From assembly GCF_039544005.1 (NCBI RefSeq), contig NZ_BAABKV010000001.1:4588001-4652000 (forward strand): a DNA stretch of 64,000 nucleotides, given 5' to 3'. Shown here piece after piece: positions 1-8,178 of this stretch. Numbering within the stretch: the stretch's first letter is position 1; each line of letters begins with the position of its first letter. The notes beneath the pieces were generated by a model, which was not told where the DNA came from, ran no database searches, and saw only the letters and a list, made by a program, of their open reading frames with translations. The stretch is from Kitasatospora paranensis. GTDB taxonomy: Bacteria; Actinomycetota; Actinomycetes; Streptomycetales; Streptomycetaceae. A program made the position numbers and the translations under genes.

Positions 1-183
1 GGCGAGCGAGACACCCTCGCTGAAGGTCAGGGTGACGGCGGTGGGCGCGGTCGCGACGACCGCCCCCTGCGCCGGGTCGGTGGCGAGCAGTGCGGCGTGC
101 GCGCCGGCCGGTCCGGCCCCGCCCAGCAGCACCGCGACGGCCGCGGCCAGTACGGCCAGCAGCGCGGCGACTCTCCGTGGCAT
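1..183 (-). CDS. CopC/CopD-type copper protein, N-terminal part only
   Basis: Only the first 61 codons are inside the window; the rest lies beyond base 1. The protein opens with an Ala/Leu-rich signal peptide of about 28 residues. The motif AHAALLATDPAQGAVV follows, which is the start of a mature CopC domain, where the first His after cleavage is a Cu(II) ligand. In actinomycetes this N-terminal domain is usually fused to the CopD membrane domain, which cannot be seen here. It lies 5 bp downstream of the PCuAC gene on the same strand, so it is probably the last gene of the copper operon and handles periplasm-like copper delivery or uptake. CopC identity is fairly sure; the CopD fusion is inferred. 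Confidence 0.75.
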   Translation of the reverse strand, partial: MPRRVAALLAVLAAAVAVLLGGAGPAGAHAALLATDPAQGAVVATAPTAVTLTFSEGVSLA

Positions 184-188
184 CGGTG

Positions 189-668
189 TCAGCTCCCCGG
201 TCGGTAGGTGAGCGGTTCCACCGGCACCTTGACGGTGATGGTGCCGCTCTTGGCGAAGGTGAGGTCGAGTTCGAGGCGGTCGCCGACGGCCGGCTGCCGC
301 TGCCATCCCATGATCATCAGATGGTGGCCGCCGCGGGCGAGCTCCAGGGCGCCGTGGGCCGGCACCTTGAGGCTGCTCACCTCGCTCATCGAGGTGACGC
401 CGGAGCTGTGCAGGGTCACCGAGCCGGCGTCCGGGCTGGTGACGCGGACCAGCTGGTCCGGGCCGTCGCCCGTGTTCCGGACGGTCAGGTAGCCGGCGCC
501 CATCCCGCCGGGCAGCGCGGGCAGCGGCACGTAGCCGCCGCTGACGCTCAGTTCGGCGGTGTCGCCGGAGCCGGAGCCCGGGCCGCAGGCCACGACGATC
601 GTCGCGGCCGTCAGCACGCCGGCCAGCCCGGCACCGATCAGGGCGCTGCGGCGGAAGGCGCGGCTCAC
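189..668 (-). CDS. PCu(A)C-family extracytoplasmic copper chaperone
   Basis: A 159-residue protein. It has an N-terminal hydrophobic segment ending in a Cys (IVVACG), so it is probably a lipoprotein, followed by one PCuAC (DUF461) domain. The copper-binding pattern is visible as the His/Met pair around LHSSGVTSM and the GGHHLMIMG motif near residue 115. The family binds Cu(I)/Cu(II) and passes copper to Sco1 or directly to the CuA site of cytochrome c oxidase. The GTG start at 668 was chosen because it overlaps the TGA stop of the upstream sco1 gene by 4 bp, implying translational coupling. A longer frame starting at 737 would lie inside sco1 and is less likely. Confidence 0.88.
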   Translation of the reverse strand: MSRAFRRSALIGAGLAGVLTAATIVVACGPGSGSGDTAELSVSGGYVPLPALPGGMGAGYLTVRNTGDGPDQLVRVTSPDAGSVTLHSSGVTSMSEVSSLKVPAHGALELARGGHHLMIMGWQRQPAVGDRLELDLTFAKSGTITVKVPVEPLTYRPGS

Positions 669-1338
669 GCCGGCACGCCCTTCGCGAGCAGCGCGAGGTC
701 GTGGGCGTACGTCTCGACGGTGCTGCTGCCCAGCCACAGCAGGTGAGCCTTGTCGTCCTGGGGGAGGAAGGCGAGCACCTGGGCACCGTGCGCCGAGCTG
801 ACCGTGCCGTCCGCGTTGACCACCGGGTCCTGCACGACGACGCCGAGCGGCCGGGCGGCCGCCTTCACCTTGGCGAGGTCACCGGTGAGCCCGATGAAGC
901 CCTTGCCCATCGAGTCGAGCCAGGTGCGCAGCACCTTCGGCGTGTCCCGCACGGGGTCGGTGGAGACGAAGACGACGTCGATCTTCTTCTGCTCGTCGGC
1001 CGGGAGCTTGGCCATCGCCACGCCGATGTCGCCCATGGTGGTCGGGCAGACGTCGGGGCAGCTGGTGTAGCCGAAGAACAGGAGCGTGGCATGCCCGGCG
1101 GTCTGCTTGCGCAGGTCGAAGGGCTGCCCGGAGGTGTCGCTGAGCACCAGGTCGGGCTTGTCGAAGTGCTTGCTGAGCACGCTGCCCTGGTACGCGGAGC
1201 TGCTGCTCTCCTTGCGCACCGTGGCGGCGCCGCTGCTGCCGGTGCCGCCGGAACCGCAGGCGGTCAGGGCGAGCGTCCCGGTGAGGACGAGGGCGGCGGC
1301 CGCCAGCAGGCGGCCGGCCGGACGGGGGTGTGGGCCAT
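665..1338 (-). CDS. Sco1/SenC copper metallochaperone, apparent frameshift near the start
   Basis: The mature part is a clear SCO1/SenC thioredoxin-fold protein. It has the CPDVCPTTM copper-binding CxxxC motif and the conserved distal His in SSAHGAQ. The function is copper insertion into cytochrome oxidase; in Streptomyces the Sco/ECuC pair is linked to copper-dependent development. The continuous frame has no ATG/GTG/TTG before codon 1219. Adding one C to the run at 1324-1328 (GGGGG on the plus strand) joins an ATG at 1338, preceded by a GGAAGA ribosome site, to a normal lipoprotein signal ending LTAC. That gives about 224 residues, the usual length. I therefore annotate one gene from 1338 with a suspected single-base deletion. 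Confidence 0.8.
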
Positions 1339-1415
1339 GGCCAGGTCTTCCGATCGTGCGCTGGTGCGGATCGGTCCGGCGGGCCGCACCGGGATGCGGC
1401 CCGCCGGACGCGGGG

Positions 1416-2159
1416 TCAGGAGGCGGTGCCGCTGCTCTTGCGGCGCAGCCCGGCGACGCCGAGGGCGGCGCCGATCACGCCGACCACGATGCCCACCACG
1501 CCGAGGGTACGGGCGGTGGAGTCGTCACCCGCGGCGGAGGCCTGGGCGGACGTGCCGTCCGACGAGCCGCCCGCGTGGTGGTCGGCGGCCGGCGCGGCGG
1601 ACGCCGTGGCGGCGGCGGCCTTGGTCAGGGTCAGCACGGGCGCCGGCTTGGCGGGCTCGGGCTGGCCGTCCTTGGCCTCCTCGATCCACCGGACGACGTC
1701 GCCGTTGTCGTACGTCTGGAGGGCCTTGAAGGTGAGCTTGTCGGTGTCGGACGGCAGGGCGCCGAGCGAGACCCGGAAGTCCTGGAACTGGCCGGGGGCG
1801 ATCTTCCCGGTGGCGTCCGCGGTCCAGGTGATCTTGGAGACGGCCTCGGTGATGTTCTGGCCGTGCGAGGTCAGCGGCTTGTCGAGCTTGGACTTCTCCA
1901 GGGTGGCCGTCCAGCCCGGCAGCGGCTGGACCCGCACCGACGCGACCGGGTGGTCCATCGGCAGACTGACCTCCACCTTCACGGTGGCGGCGGTGTCGCT
2001 CTCGTCCGGCACCCGGAACGCCACGACGGAGTAGCTGCCCTGCGGGGCGTTGCCCGGCTGGACGGTCACGTGCGCGGAGGCGGGGCCGGCCAGCGCGACG
2101 ACGGCGGCAGCGGTCACGGCGGCGCCGAGCGCGATCCGGCGGGCAGGAGTGGTACGCAT
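1416..2159 (-). CDS. YcnI-family (DUF1775) copper-binding membrane-anchored protein
   Basis: A 247-residue exported protein. It has a signal peptide ending ASAHVTVQP, a YcnI beta-sandwich to about residue 160, an Ala/Thr-rich linker, and a C-terminal transmembrane helix with an RRKSS tail, i.e. a surface-anchored protein. In YcnI proteins the His freed at the mature N-terminus binds copper, and the genes sit with CopC/CopD and Sco proteins, exactly as here. The ATG at 2159 was preferred to an in-frame codon 10 residues earlier because the signal peptide starts there. It lies between sco1 and another membrane-protein gene, all on one strand, so co-transcription is likely. Confidence 0.85.
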   Translation of the reverse strand: MRTTPARRIALGAAVTAAAVVALAGPASAHVTVQPGNAPQGSYSVVAFRVPDESDTAATVKVEVSLPMDHPVASVRVQPLPGWTATLEKSKLDKPLTSHGQNITEAVSKITWTADATGKIAPGQFQDFRVSLGALPSDTDKLTFKALQTYDNGDVVRWIEEAKDGQPEPAKPAPVLTLTKAAAATASAAPAADHHAGGSSDGTSAQASAAGDDSTARTLGVVGIVVGVIGAALGVAGLRRKSSGTAS

Positions 2160-2307
2160 GATGGGCTTCTCCAAGGGGAGCGGGCGCACGGCGGCTCGCG
2201 ACCGCGGGCGTGCACCGGGCTGTGGTGGGGACTCGTCCTCGCCGTCGCGCCCGCCTCGCGGGGGACGGCGTCACGGACCGCGCCACCGACCCGGCCCTGC
2301 GGCCCGG

Positions 2308-3120
2308 TCAGTGCGCGGCGAGCCCCGCCGGCGGCCCCCGCCGGACCACGCTGTGCCGCAGGACGGCCGCCGCTGGCAGCCGCCAGTCCGTCGCCCGGCC
2401 GCGCGGCCGCCGCGGGGCGGCGGGCACGGCGCTGCCCAGCAGCAGTGCGGTGAGCAGCCCGAGCGCGGTGCGCAGCGGAGCGGCCCAGGCGCGGGCGCCG
2501 ACCGCCGTCAGCCGGACGAGCCGCCACAGCGCCGCCTCGCCGCGCCGCAGCCACCAGCCGGCGACGGCTGCCGCGGCGAGGTGGCCGAGCAGCATCGCCG
2601 GGCTCATCCCGAGCAGTCCCACGCCGTGCCCGGTCCCGGCCGCGGAGAACGCCGCCGGATCCAGTCCGGCCGCGCTGATCAGCTGCTCAGGGGTGGTGCC
2701 GGCCGGCAGTGCGGTCGGCCCGTTGCCCGGCACGTCGTCGCAGAGCAGCCGCCCGGCGGCCGCCGGCATCGACATTCCGGCCATCCCGGCCATGCCCTGG
2801 TGGAGGCTCGTCGGCGCCAGGGTGTGGAAGAGGATGTGCAGGCCGAGCTGGCCCGAGACGAGGGCCCCGGCGATGGCGCCGAGCGAGCGCTCCCTGCCGC
2901 CGAGGGCGGCGGCCGCCAGGACCACCGCGGCGAACCCGGCCGCCAGCGCGGGCAGGGCGACCGCCCCGCCGCCGGTCAGCGCGTGCCCGGCTGCCGCGAT
3001 CAGCGTGCAGACCAGGGCGAAGGGGACCGCTCGCGCCGCACGCAGATCCCAGGCCGCGGCCGCCGACCCGTCGACGGGTGCGGCGGCGCCTGCGAACGGG
3101 GCGACGGTCTGGGCAGTCAT
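2308..3120 (-). CDS. multi-pass membrane protein of the copper cluster
   Basis: A 270-residue hydrophobic protein with about five or six predicted membrane helices. It has a Met/His-rich loop near residues 95-125 (HILFHTLAPTSLHQGMAGM) and another His-containing segment around residue 165 (TGHGVGLLGM). I do not recognise a named family. It is the first gene of the minus-strand copper cluster, 148 bp upstream of ycnI, and Met/His clusters of this kind often bind copper, so a role in copper handling is a reasonable guess only. The ATG at 3120 is the only start near the first helix. Confidence 0.6.
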   Translation of the reverse strand: MTAQTVAPFAGAAAPVDGSAAAAWDLRAARAVPFALVCTLIAAAGHALTGGGAVALPALAAGFAAVVLAAAALGGRERSLGAIAGALVSGQLGLHILFHTLAPTSLHQGMAGMAGMSMPAAAGRLLCDDVPGNGPTALPAGTTPEQLISAAGLDPAAFSAAGTGHGVGLLGMSPAMLLGHLAAAAVAGWWLRRGEAALWRLVRLTAVGARAWAAPLRTALGLLTALLLGSAVPAAPRRPRGRATDWRLPAAAVLRHSVVRRGPPAGLAAH

Positions 3121-3348
3121 GGCCGAGTCATCATCGCATCGCTCACAGCTCCACCGGGGGCAGGGTGTGGATTACGGCTTAATGCCCCATTCGGCCCGGC
3201 GTGCGCGCCGTGCAGTGCGCCGCGCGGCACAGAGTCCCGCACCAGTCCATCCGCCGAACGGGCGGTAACGGCCCGCGACGACGGTTCACCGCGGAAACGC
3301 CCGGAGATACCTAGTTGTATGTGGAGCCGCAGCCAGGAGGGACCTCCC

Positions 3349-4002
3349 GTGGACATCTGGTGGACTCTGCACCTCAAGCGGGACCCGGCCAGCGTGCCGC
3401 TCGCCCGCCGCATTCTGCTCGGCGCCATGGACACCGCCGGGGTCGACCCGCAGATCGCCTTCGACCTCGGGGTCGCCCTCACGGAGGCGTGCGCCAACGC
3501 GGTGGAGCACGCCGTCACCGGCCGCCCCGACGACGGCTTCCAGGTCACCGCCGCGATCGCCGGTGACCGGCTGCGGATCGAGGTCGTCGACTCCGGGCCG
3601 GGGCTGCCGCCGATCGCCCCGCCGGTGCCCGCCGCGGCCCCCGAGCCGCGCCGCACTCCGCCGTCGCCGCCCGCGCAGGTCCGCCCGGACACCCGCCGGT
3701 GCCTTACCCGCCGCGGCCGGGCCACCCTGCCCGCCCCGGTCGGCCGGGGGCTGCCCCGCCGTCCGGCCCGGCCCGGCCCCTACGACATGCACGTGCTGCC
3801 CGCCGGCCGGCCCGTCCCGGTGCGCACCCCCGATCCGGAGGCGCTGCCCGACCTCGCCGGCGAGTCCGGCCGCGGCCTCTTCCTGATCCACGCCCTCACC
3901 GACCACGTGCAGTTGCGCAACCACCCGCTGCGCGGGGCCATCGTGAGCTTCGACAAGATCCTCAAGTGGCAGGACGACGCTCTGCTGCAGGCCGCCTCCT
4001 GA
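3349..4002 (+). CDS. HATPase_c_2 ATP-binding regulator (RsbW/SpoIIAB-like)
   Basis: A 217-residue GHKL-fold ATPase of the anti-sigma-factor/serine-kinase type common in streptomycetes. The N box is seen as EACANAVEHA (about residue 46), the G1 box as DSGPGLP (about 84) and the G2 box as ESGRGLFLIHALTD (about 171). Between G1 and G2 lies an unusual Pro/Arg-rich stretch of about 55 residues with low-complexity composition, probably a flexible loop. The GTG start at 3349 was chosen because GGAGGG precedes it by about 9 bp and because the sequence upstream is not protein-like. Partner sigma factor or antagonist is not adjacent. Biochemical activity is inferred from the family. Confidence 0.82.
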   Translation: MDIWWTLHLKRDPASVPLARRILLGAMDTAGVDPQIAFDLGVALTEACANAVEHAVTGRPDDGFQVTAAIAGDRLRIEVVDSGPGLPPIAPPVPAAAPEPRRTPPSPPAQVRPDTRRCLTRRGRATLPAPVGRGLPRRPARPGPYDMHVLPAGRPVPVRTPDPEALPDLAGESGRGLFLIHALTDHVQLRNHPLRGAIVSFDKILKWQDDALLQAAS

Positions 4003-4085
4003 CCGGCGCCCGACGGGGTTCGCCCACCGCGCACCGCCCGCCGTGCCGAATTGCCGCCTCCGCGGCCCCGGCGCAGCATGGCCGC

Positions 4086-4319
4086 ATGAGGCATCGCATG
4101 CGCGCCGAGTACGGCCCCGAGGGGCTGTCCGGAGAAGTGAAGACCTGGCACATCGTCCGCGGCGACGAGGCGGTGGCCCTCTGCGGCCGGGATCTGGACG
4201 CCGCCGCGCCGGAGCAGGACCCGAGCCTGTGGGACCGCACACCGAAGCTGAACTGCCACACCTGCGGCGCGGTGTTCCTGCGTGAGTCGCCCTACGTGCC
4301 CGGCGAGCACCCGGAGTGA
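4086..4319 (+). CDS. small Cys-containing conserved protein
   Basis: A 77-residue protein (or 73 if the ATG at 4098 is used). It carries the segment TWHIVRGDEAVALCGRDL and later NCHTCG, so three Cys and several His residues could bind a metal. Similar short proteins with an ALCGR motif are common in streptomycetes, but I know of no function. It stands between the ATPase gene and the amidase gene on the same strand, with gaps of 83 and 58 bp. Confidence 0.6.
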   Translation: MRHRMRAEYGPEGLSGEVKTWHIVRGDEAVALCGRDLDAAAPEQDPSLWDRTPKLNCHTCGAVFLRESPYVPGEHPE

Positions 4320-4377
4320 GCACGGCCGCGTGCACGGATCGGCCCCCGACGGTGCGCGCACCTTCTAAGTTGGGTCC

Positions 4378-5658
4378 ATGGAGCCGATGACGTCCCTCCC
4401 CTCGGTCGCTGCGGCGCTGCGGGCGGGTGATCCGCTGCCGGCCGAGAGCGTGGAGCGGCTGTGCCGCCGGATCGAGCACGACGATCCGGGGCTGCGGGCC
4501 TTCGTGCCGGAGCCCGGGCGGCACGAGCGGCTGGCCGCGGAGGCGGCGGAACTGGCCCGGCGCTTCCCCGAGCCGGCCGACCGGCCCGCGCTGTTCGGGG
4601 TCGCGGTCGGCATCAAGGACGTGGTGCGGGTCGACGGACTCCCCACGCACGCGGGTTCGGCCCTGCCGCCCGGTGTGCTCGCCGGGCCCGAGGCCTCGCT
4701 GGTCGGCCGGCTGCGGGAGGCCGGGGCCCTGGTCGCGGGCAAGACGGTGACCGCGGAGTTCGCGGTGCTCGCGCCCGGCCCGACCCGTAATCCGCACGAC
4801 CCCGCGCACACCCCCGGCGGTTCCAGCAGCGGCTCGGCGGCCGCCGTCGCGGCCGGGCTGGTACCGCTCGCGATCGGCACCCAGACGGTCGGCTCGATGA
4901 TCCGTCCTGCCGCCTACTGCGGGGTGGCGGGCTTCCGGCCGACCTACGGGCGGATGCCGGTGGACGGGGTGATCCCGCACGCGCCGACCCTCGACACGAT
5001 GGGCTGCTACGCCACCGATCCCGCCGGGCTGGCGCTGGCCGCCGCGGTGCTGTGCGACGGCTGGCGGCCGGTCGCGGCGGCCGGCGCGCCGGTGCTGGGC
5101 GTGCCGGTCGGGGAGTACCTGGCGCAGGCGCGTCCGGACGCCCTCGCGGTGTTCGAACGGACCGTTGCCGACCTGGGGCTGACCGTCCGCCGGGTGGATC
5201 CGCTGGGCGACTTCGAGGCCGTCCGGCACCAGCTGCGGACGATCATCCGCTACGAGCTGGCGCAGGTGCACGCCGAGCTGTTCGCCCGCTTCGGCGCCCT
5301 CTACCGGCCGGAGACGGTGGCGGCGATCCGGCACGGCCGGGAGATCGACCGGGCCGACTACACCGCTGCGCTCGCCGCGCGCGAGGAGTTCCGCCGCCGG
5401 CTGGCCGACGTCACCGCCGAGCAGGGGGTGGACGCGTGGGTGACGCCCGCGGCCACCGGTCCGGCACCGCTGGGGCTCGACTCGACCGGCGACGCGGTGA
5501 TGTCGCTGCCCTGGAGCCTCGCGGGGCTGCCCGCGGTGAGCCTGCCGGCGGGCGCGCTCGGCGGTCTCCCGCTGGGGCTGCAACTGGTCGGCGCCGAGGG
5601 CGCGGACGAGCGGCTGCTGGCCCACGCGGCCGTCGTCGGGGGCGCGCTCGCGGCATAG
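4378..5658 (+). CDS. amidase-signature family amidase
   Basis: A 426-residue amidase-signature enzyme. The Ser-cisSer-Lys triad can be placed: Lys in VGIKDVV (about residue 80), the Gly/Ser-rich signature GGSSSGSAAAVAAG (about 142-155) and the nucleophile region TQTVGSMIRPAAYCG (about 165-180). These enzymes hydrolyse C-N bonds of amides or allophanate-like compounds; the TQTVGS form is typical of the branch containing allophanate hydrolase and AtzF-like proteins, but without a urea carboxylase neighbour the substrate is unknown. The ATG at 4378 starts just after a spacer with no clear ribosome site; a second in-frame ATG at 4387 is possible. Confidence 0.82.
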   Translation: MEPMTSLPSVAAALRAGDPLPAESVERLCRRIEHDDPGLRAFVPEPGRHERLAAEAAELARRFPEPADRPALFGVAVGIKDVVRVDGLPTHAGSALPPGVLAGPEASLVGRLREAGALVAGKTVTAEFAVLAPGPTRNPHDPAHTPGGSSSGSAAAVAAGLVPLAIGTQTVGSMIRPAAYCGVAGFRPTYGRMPVDGVIPHAPTLDTMGCYATDPAGLALAAAVLCDGWRPVAAAGAPVLGVPVGEYLAQARPDALAVFERTVADLGLTVRRVDPLGDFEAVRHQLRTIIRYELAQVHAELFARFGALYRPETVAAIRHGREIDRADYTAALAAREEFRRRLADVTAEQGVDAWVTPAATGPAPLGLDSTGDAVMSLPWSLAGLPAVSLPAGALGGLPLGLQLVGAEGADERLLAHAAVVGGALAA

Positions 5659-5695
5659 GGCGTCACCGGGGCCCCGTCACGCTCGCCGGACGCCG

Positions 5696-5728
5696 CGGCG
5701 GGCGGCCCCTTCCGGGTGCCGCCCGCCG
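5696..5728. terminator. hairpin between convergent amidase and DUF5302 genes
   Basis: A perfect 11-bp inverted repeat, CGGCGGGCGGC / GCCGCCCGCCG, with an 11-base loop. It lies between the stop codons of two convergent genes, so it probably serves both strands; there is no T tract. Confidence 0.6.
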
Positions 5729-5752
5729 TTCGAACCCGACTGCCGGGTGCCG

Positions 5753-5977
5753 TCAGCCGCCGCTCTTGCGGCGGAAGGTGCGCTTGCCGCCGGCGGCGCC
5801 GTGCGTCCCGTGGATCTTCGAATCCCCGCCCGGGCCGCCCGCGGCGCCGGACCGGCCGCCGTGCTTGGCCTGCAGCGCGGCGAGGAACTTCGCCTTGACG
5901 TCGTCCGGCTCCGCCGGCGCGGCCTCGGCCGCCGACTGCTCCGGCTGCTCGGCGGGTGGGGCTGCTTCCTGGCTCAT
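5753..5977 (-). CDS. DUF5302 small protein
   Basis: A 74-residue acidic-then-basic protein (MSQEAAPPAEQ... KRTFRRKSGG) matching the actinobacterial DUF5302 pattern, with a DDVKAKFLAALQAKHG segment in the middle. The N-terminal half is Ala/Glu/Pro-rich and probably disordered. The function is unknown. The ATG at 5977 has GGAGGT eight bases upstream, which rules out the longer frame starting at 6037. Confidence 0.8.
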   Translation of the reverse strand: MSQEAAPPAEQPEQSAAEAAPAEPDDVKAKFLAALQAKHGGRSGAAGGPGGDSKIHGTHGAAGGKRTFRRKSGG

Positions 5978-6059
5978 GGCGCGACCTCCTGAACGGGGCT
6001 CCGGGTGCGGAGCCGTGTGCAGTGCCCACCCTCCCACGGGGCGGATCGCGCCTGCGGCC

Positions 6060-6164
6060 TCATTTGCGTTCGTCGGGGAACCGCGGGCCGCCGATCAACA
6101 TGAACAGCGCCATGATCGGAAAGATGATCGAGGCGGCCAGGAGGACGAAGAACTGCCAGACCAT
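6060..6164 (-). CDS. 34-residue single-span membrane peptide
   Basis: A very short gene: the peptide starts MVWQFFVLLAASIIFPIM and ends GGPRFPDERK. It has one clear transmembrane helix, a Pro in the middle and a charged C-terminal tail. GGAG lies 8 bases upstream of the ATG on the coding strand. The preceding in-frame sequence is Arg-rich shadow coding, so the start is well supported. I know of no function; peptides of this form are often regulators or stabilisers of membrane complexes. It is separated by 82 bp from the DUF5302 gene on the same strand. Confidence 0.55.
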   Translation of the reverse strand: MVWQFFVLLAASIIFPIMALFMLIGGPRFPDERK

Positions 6165-6313
6165 CGCGGCACTCCAGGGGTGGGGGCGGCTGGTGATCCG
6201 ACGGTATGTCCGGCCACGCGCCCCCGCCACCGCACACCCGGCGGTGCGGCGGCCGCGCCGACGGCCGCGTCCGACCCCTGTTCGCGCGGCCCGGTGGCGC
6301 GCAGACTGGTCCG

Positions 6314-7135
6314 ATGCACGTACAGCTCGCCGGAGAACCGTACGGGCCGGAGCGCGAGAGCGAGGACTTCGCCGCCGCCTCAGCCGAAGCACTGGTGCTG
6401 CTGGACGGATCCAGCACGCCCGACGACCTGGAGTCCGGGTGCCGGCACGGCACCGCCTGGTACGCGAGGAGGCTCGGCGTGCATCTGCTCGCCCGGCTGA
6501 CCGACCGCACCGACCGGACGATCGCGCAGTGCCTGTCCGACGCCATCGCGGAGACCGCGGCCCTGCACGGCGGCCGCTGCGACCTCGGCCACCCCAACAC
6601 CCCGGCCGCGATGGTGGTCGCCGCCCGCCTGCACGGCGCCACCCTGGAGTACCTGGTGCTGGGGGACTCGCTGCTGGTGCTGCATCCCCGGCGCGGCGCG
6701 CCGCGGGTGATCGGCGACAACCAGCGCTTCCCGGGCGGCGAGCGGCTGCGGCGGCAGGTGTGGACGACCGTCCCCGGCACCGCCGAACGGGCCGCGCTCT
6801 ATCGGGAGTACGCGCAGGCCGTCCGGGCGGCCCGCAACACCGGGCACGGCCCGTGGATCGCGGCTGCCACGCCGCGGGCCGCGGAGCACGCCGAGACCGG
6901 CTTCGTGCCGCTGGCCGAACTGCGCGGGGTGGCGGCCCTGACCGACGGCGCCGCCCGCTTCACCGACCGGTTCCGGCTGGGCAGCTGGTCGGACGCGCTG
7001 CGACTGCTCGCCGAGTCCGGGCCGGGCGAGCTGATCGCCCAGGTCCGGGCCGTCGAGCGGACGGACGCCGACTGCACGCGCTGGCCGCGTGGCAAGGCGT
7101 CGGACGACGCGTCCGCGCTCTACGCCCGGATCTGA
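6314..7135 (+). CDS. PP2C-like phosphatase-domain protein
   Basis: A 273-residue cytosolic protein resembling the streptomycete group annotated as protein phosphatase 2C domain proteins: an N-terminal region with SEDFAAAS, a central HPNTPAAMVVAARLHG followed by LEYLVLGDSLLVL (the usual GDSR-type strand), and a late VAALTDGAARF (the TDG motif). These motifs match the metal-binding acidic positions of PPM phosphatases in order. Substrate unknown. The ATG at 6314 was chosen because upstream sequence looks non-coding and contains the divergent 34-residue peptide gene. Confidence 0.72.
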   Translation: MHVQLAGEPYGPERESEDFAAASAEALVLLDGSSTPDDLESGCRHGTAWYARRLGVHLLARLTDRTDRTIAQCLSDAIAETAALHGGRCDLGHPNTPAAMVVAARLHGATLEYLVLGDSLLVLHPRRGAPRVIGDNQRFPGGERLRRQVWTTVPGTAERAALYREYAQAVRAARNTGHGPWIAAATPRAAEHAETGFVPLAELRGVAALTDGAARFTDRFRLGSWSDALRLLAESGPGELIAQVRAVERTDADCTRWPRGKASDDASALYARI

Positions 7136-7152
7136 GACCGCCCGGACCCGGA

Positions 7153-7183
7153 GCGGGGGCGCCCGGAACCCGGGCGCCCCCGC
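7153..7183. terminator. bidirectional hairpin between PP2C-like and pirin genes
   Basis: A perfect 14-bp inverted repeat (GCGGGGGCGCCCGG with its complement) around a 3-base loop, between convergent genes. Very stable, with no T run. Confidence 0.7.
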
Positions 7184-7188
7184 GGCCG

Positions 7189-8139
7189 TCAGCCGACCGG
7201 GTGGCCGAAGGAGCCGGACTGGAAGTCCTTCATGGCCTGCTCCAGCTCGCGGTGGCTGTTCATCACGAACGGCCCGTACCAGGCGACCGGCTCCCGGATG
7301 GGCTGCCCGCCCAGGATGATCACGTCCAGGTTGGGGTGCCGGGAATCCTGCTTGGCGTCGGCGGCGATGGTGAGGGTGTCGCCCTCGCCGAACACTGCGG
7401 CCTGGCCGGTGTGCACCGGGCGGCGCTCGGCACCGACCGTGCCGTCGCCGTTGAGCACGTACGCCAGCGCGTTGAAGTCCGGGCGCCACGGGATGGTGAG
7501 CTGCGCGCCGGGGGTCACGGTGGCGTGCAGGAGGGTGATCGGGGTGTGGGTGGCACCCGGCCCGCGGTGGCCGTCCAGCTCACCGGCGATCAGCCGCAGC
7601 ACCGCGCCGCCGTCCGGCGTGGAGAGCAGCTTGACGTGGCCGCCGTGGATGTCCTGGTAGCGCGGCTGGGTCATCTTGTCGCTGGCCGGGAGGTTCACCC
7701 AGAGCTGGATGCCGTGGAACAGGCCGCCGGTCGCCACCAGCGACTCGGGCGGGGTCTCGATGTGCAGGATGCCCGAGCCGGCGGTCATCCACTGGGTGTC
7801 GCCGCCGCCGAGGTGGCCGCCGCCGCCGTGCGAGTCCTTGTGGATGAACTCGCCGTCGATCAGGTAGGTGACGGTCTCGAAGCCTCGGTGCGGGTGCCAG
7901 GGGGTGCCCTTCGGCTCGCCCGCGGCGTACTCCACCTCGCCCATCTGGTCCATCATGATGAACGGGTCGAGGAACTTGGTGTTGATCTTGGCGAAGGCCC
8001 GGCGGACGGGGAAGCCCTCGCCCTCGAAGCCCTCGGGTGCGGTGGCGACCGCGACGACCGGCCGGGCGACCGTGCCGGCGGGGTCGGGGGTGGCGACGCG
8101 CGGGAGGGTCAGCGGGTTCTCGACGGTCACGGCGGGCAT
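7189..8139 (-). CDS. pirin family protein
   Basis: A 316-residue bicupin of the pirin family. The N-terminal metal-binding motif is intact (WHPHRGFETVTY near residue 80, then the HKDSHGGGG segment), and the C-terminal cupin with AAVFGEGDTLTIAA follows. Pirins are non-haem iron/metal proteins. Some act as quercetinase-like dioxygenases, and in Streptomyces one modulates beta-oxidation and redox balance. AAGGAGG precedes the ATG at 8139. The upstream region holds a 43-bp dyad that is probably its operator. Confidence 0.9.
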   Translation of the reverse strand: MPAVTVENPLTLPRVATPDPAGTVARPVVAVATAPEGFEGEGFPVRRAFAKINTKFLDPFIMMDQMGEVEYAAGEPKGTPWHPHRGFETVTYLIDGEFIHKDSHGGGGHLGGGDTQWMTAGSGILHIETPPESLVATGGLFHGIQLWVNLPASDKMTQPRYQDIHGGHVKLLSTPDGGAVLRLIAGELDGHRGPGATHTPITLLHATVTPGAQLTIPWRPDFNALAYVLNGDGTVGAERRPVHTGQAAVFGEGDTLTIAADAKQDSRHPNLDVIILGGQPIREPVAWYGPFVMNSHRELEQAMKDFQSGSFGHPVG

Positions 8140-8178
8140 GTCGGCCTCCTTCGGGGTTTCTGGCCTACGATGGCGATA

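Noticed and set aside
2050..3348. Long plus-strand open frame upstream of the anti-sigma-like ATPase
   Set aside because: It runs antisense to ycnI and the membrane-protein gene, is Arg/Pro-rich, and a good ribosome site marks the real start at 3349.
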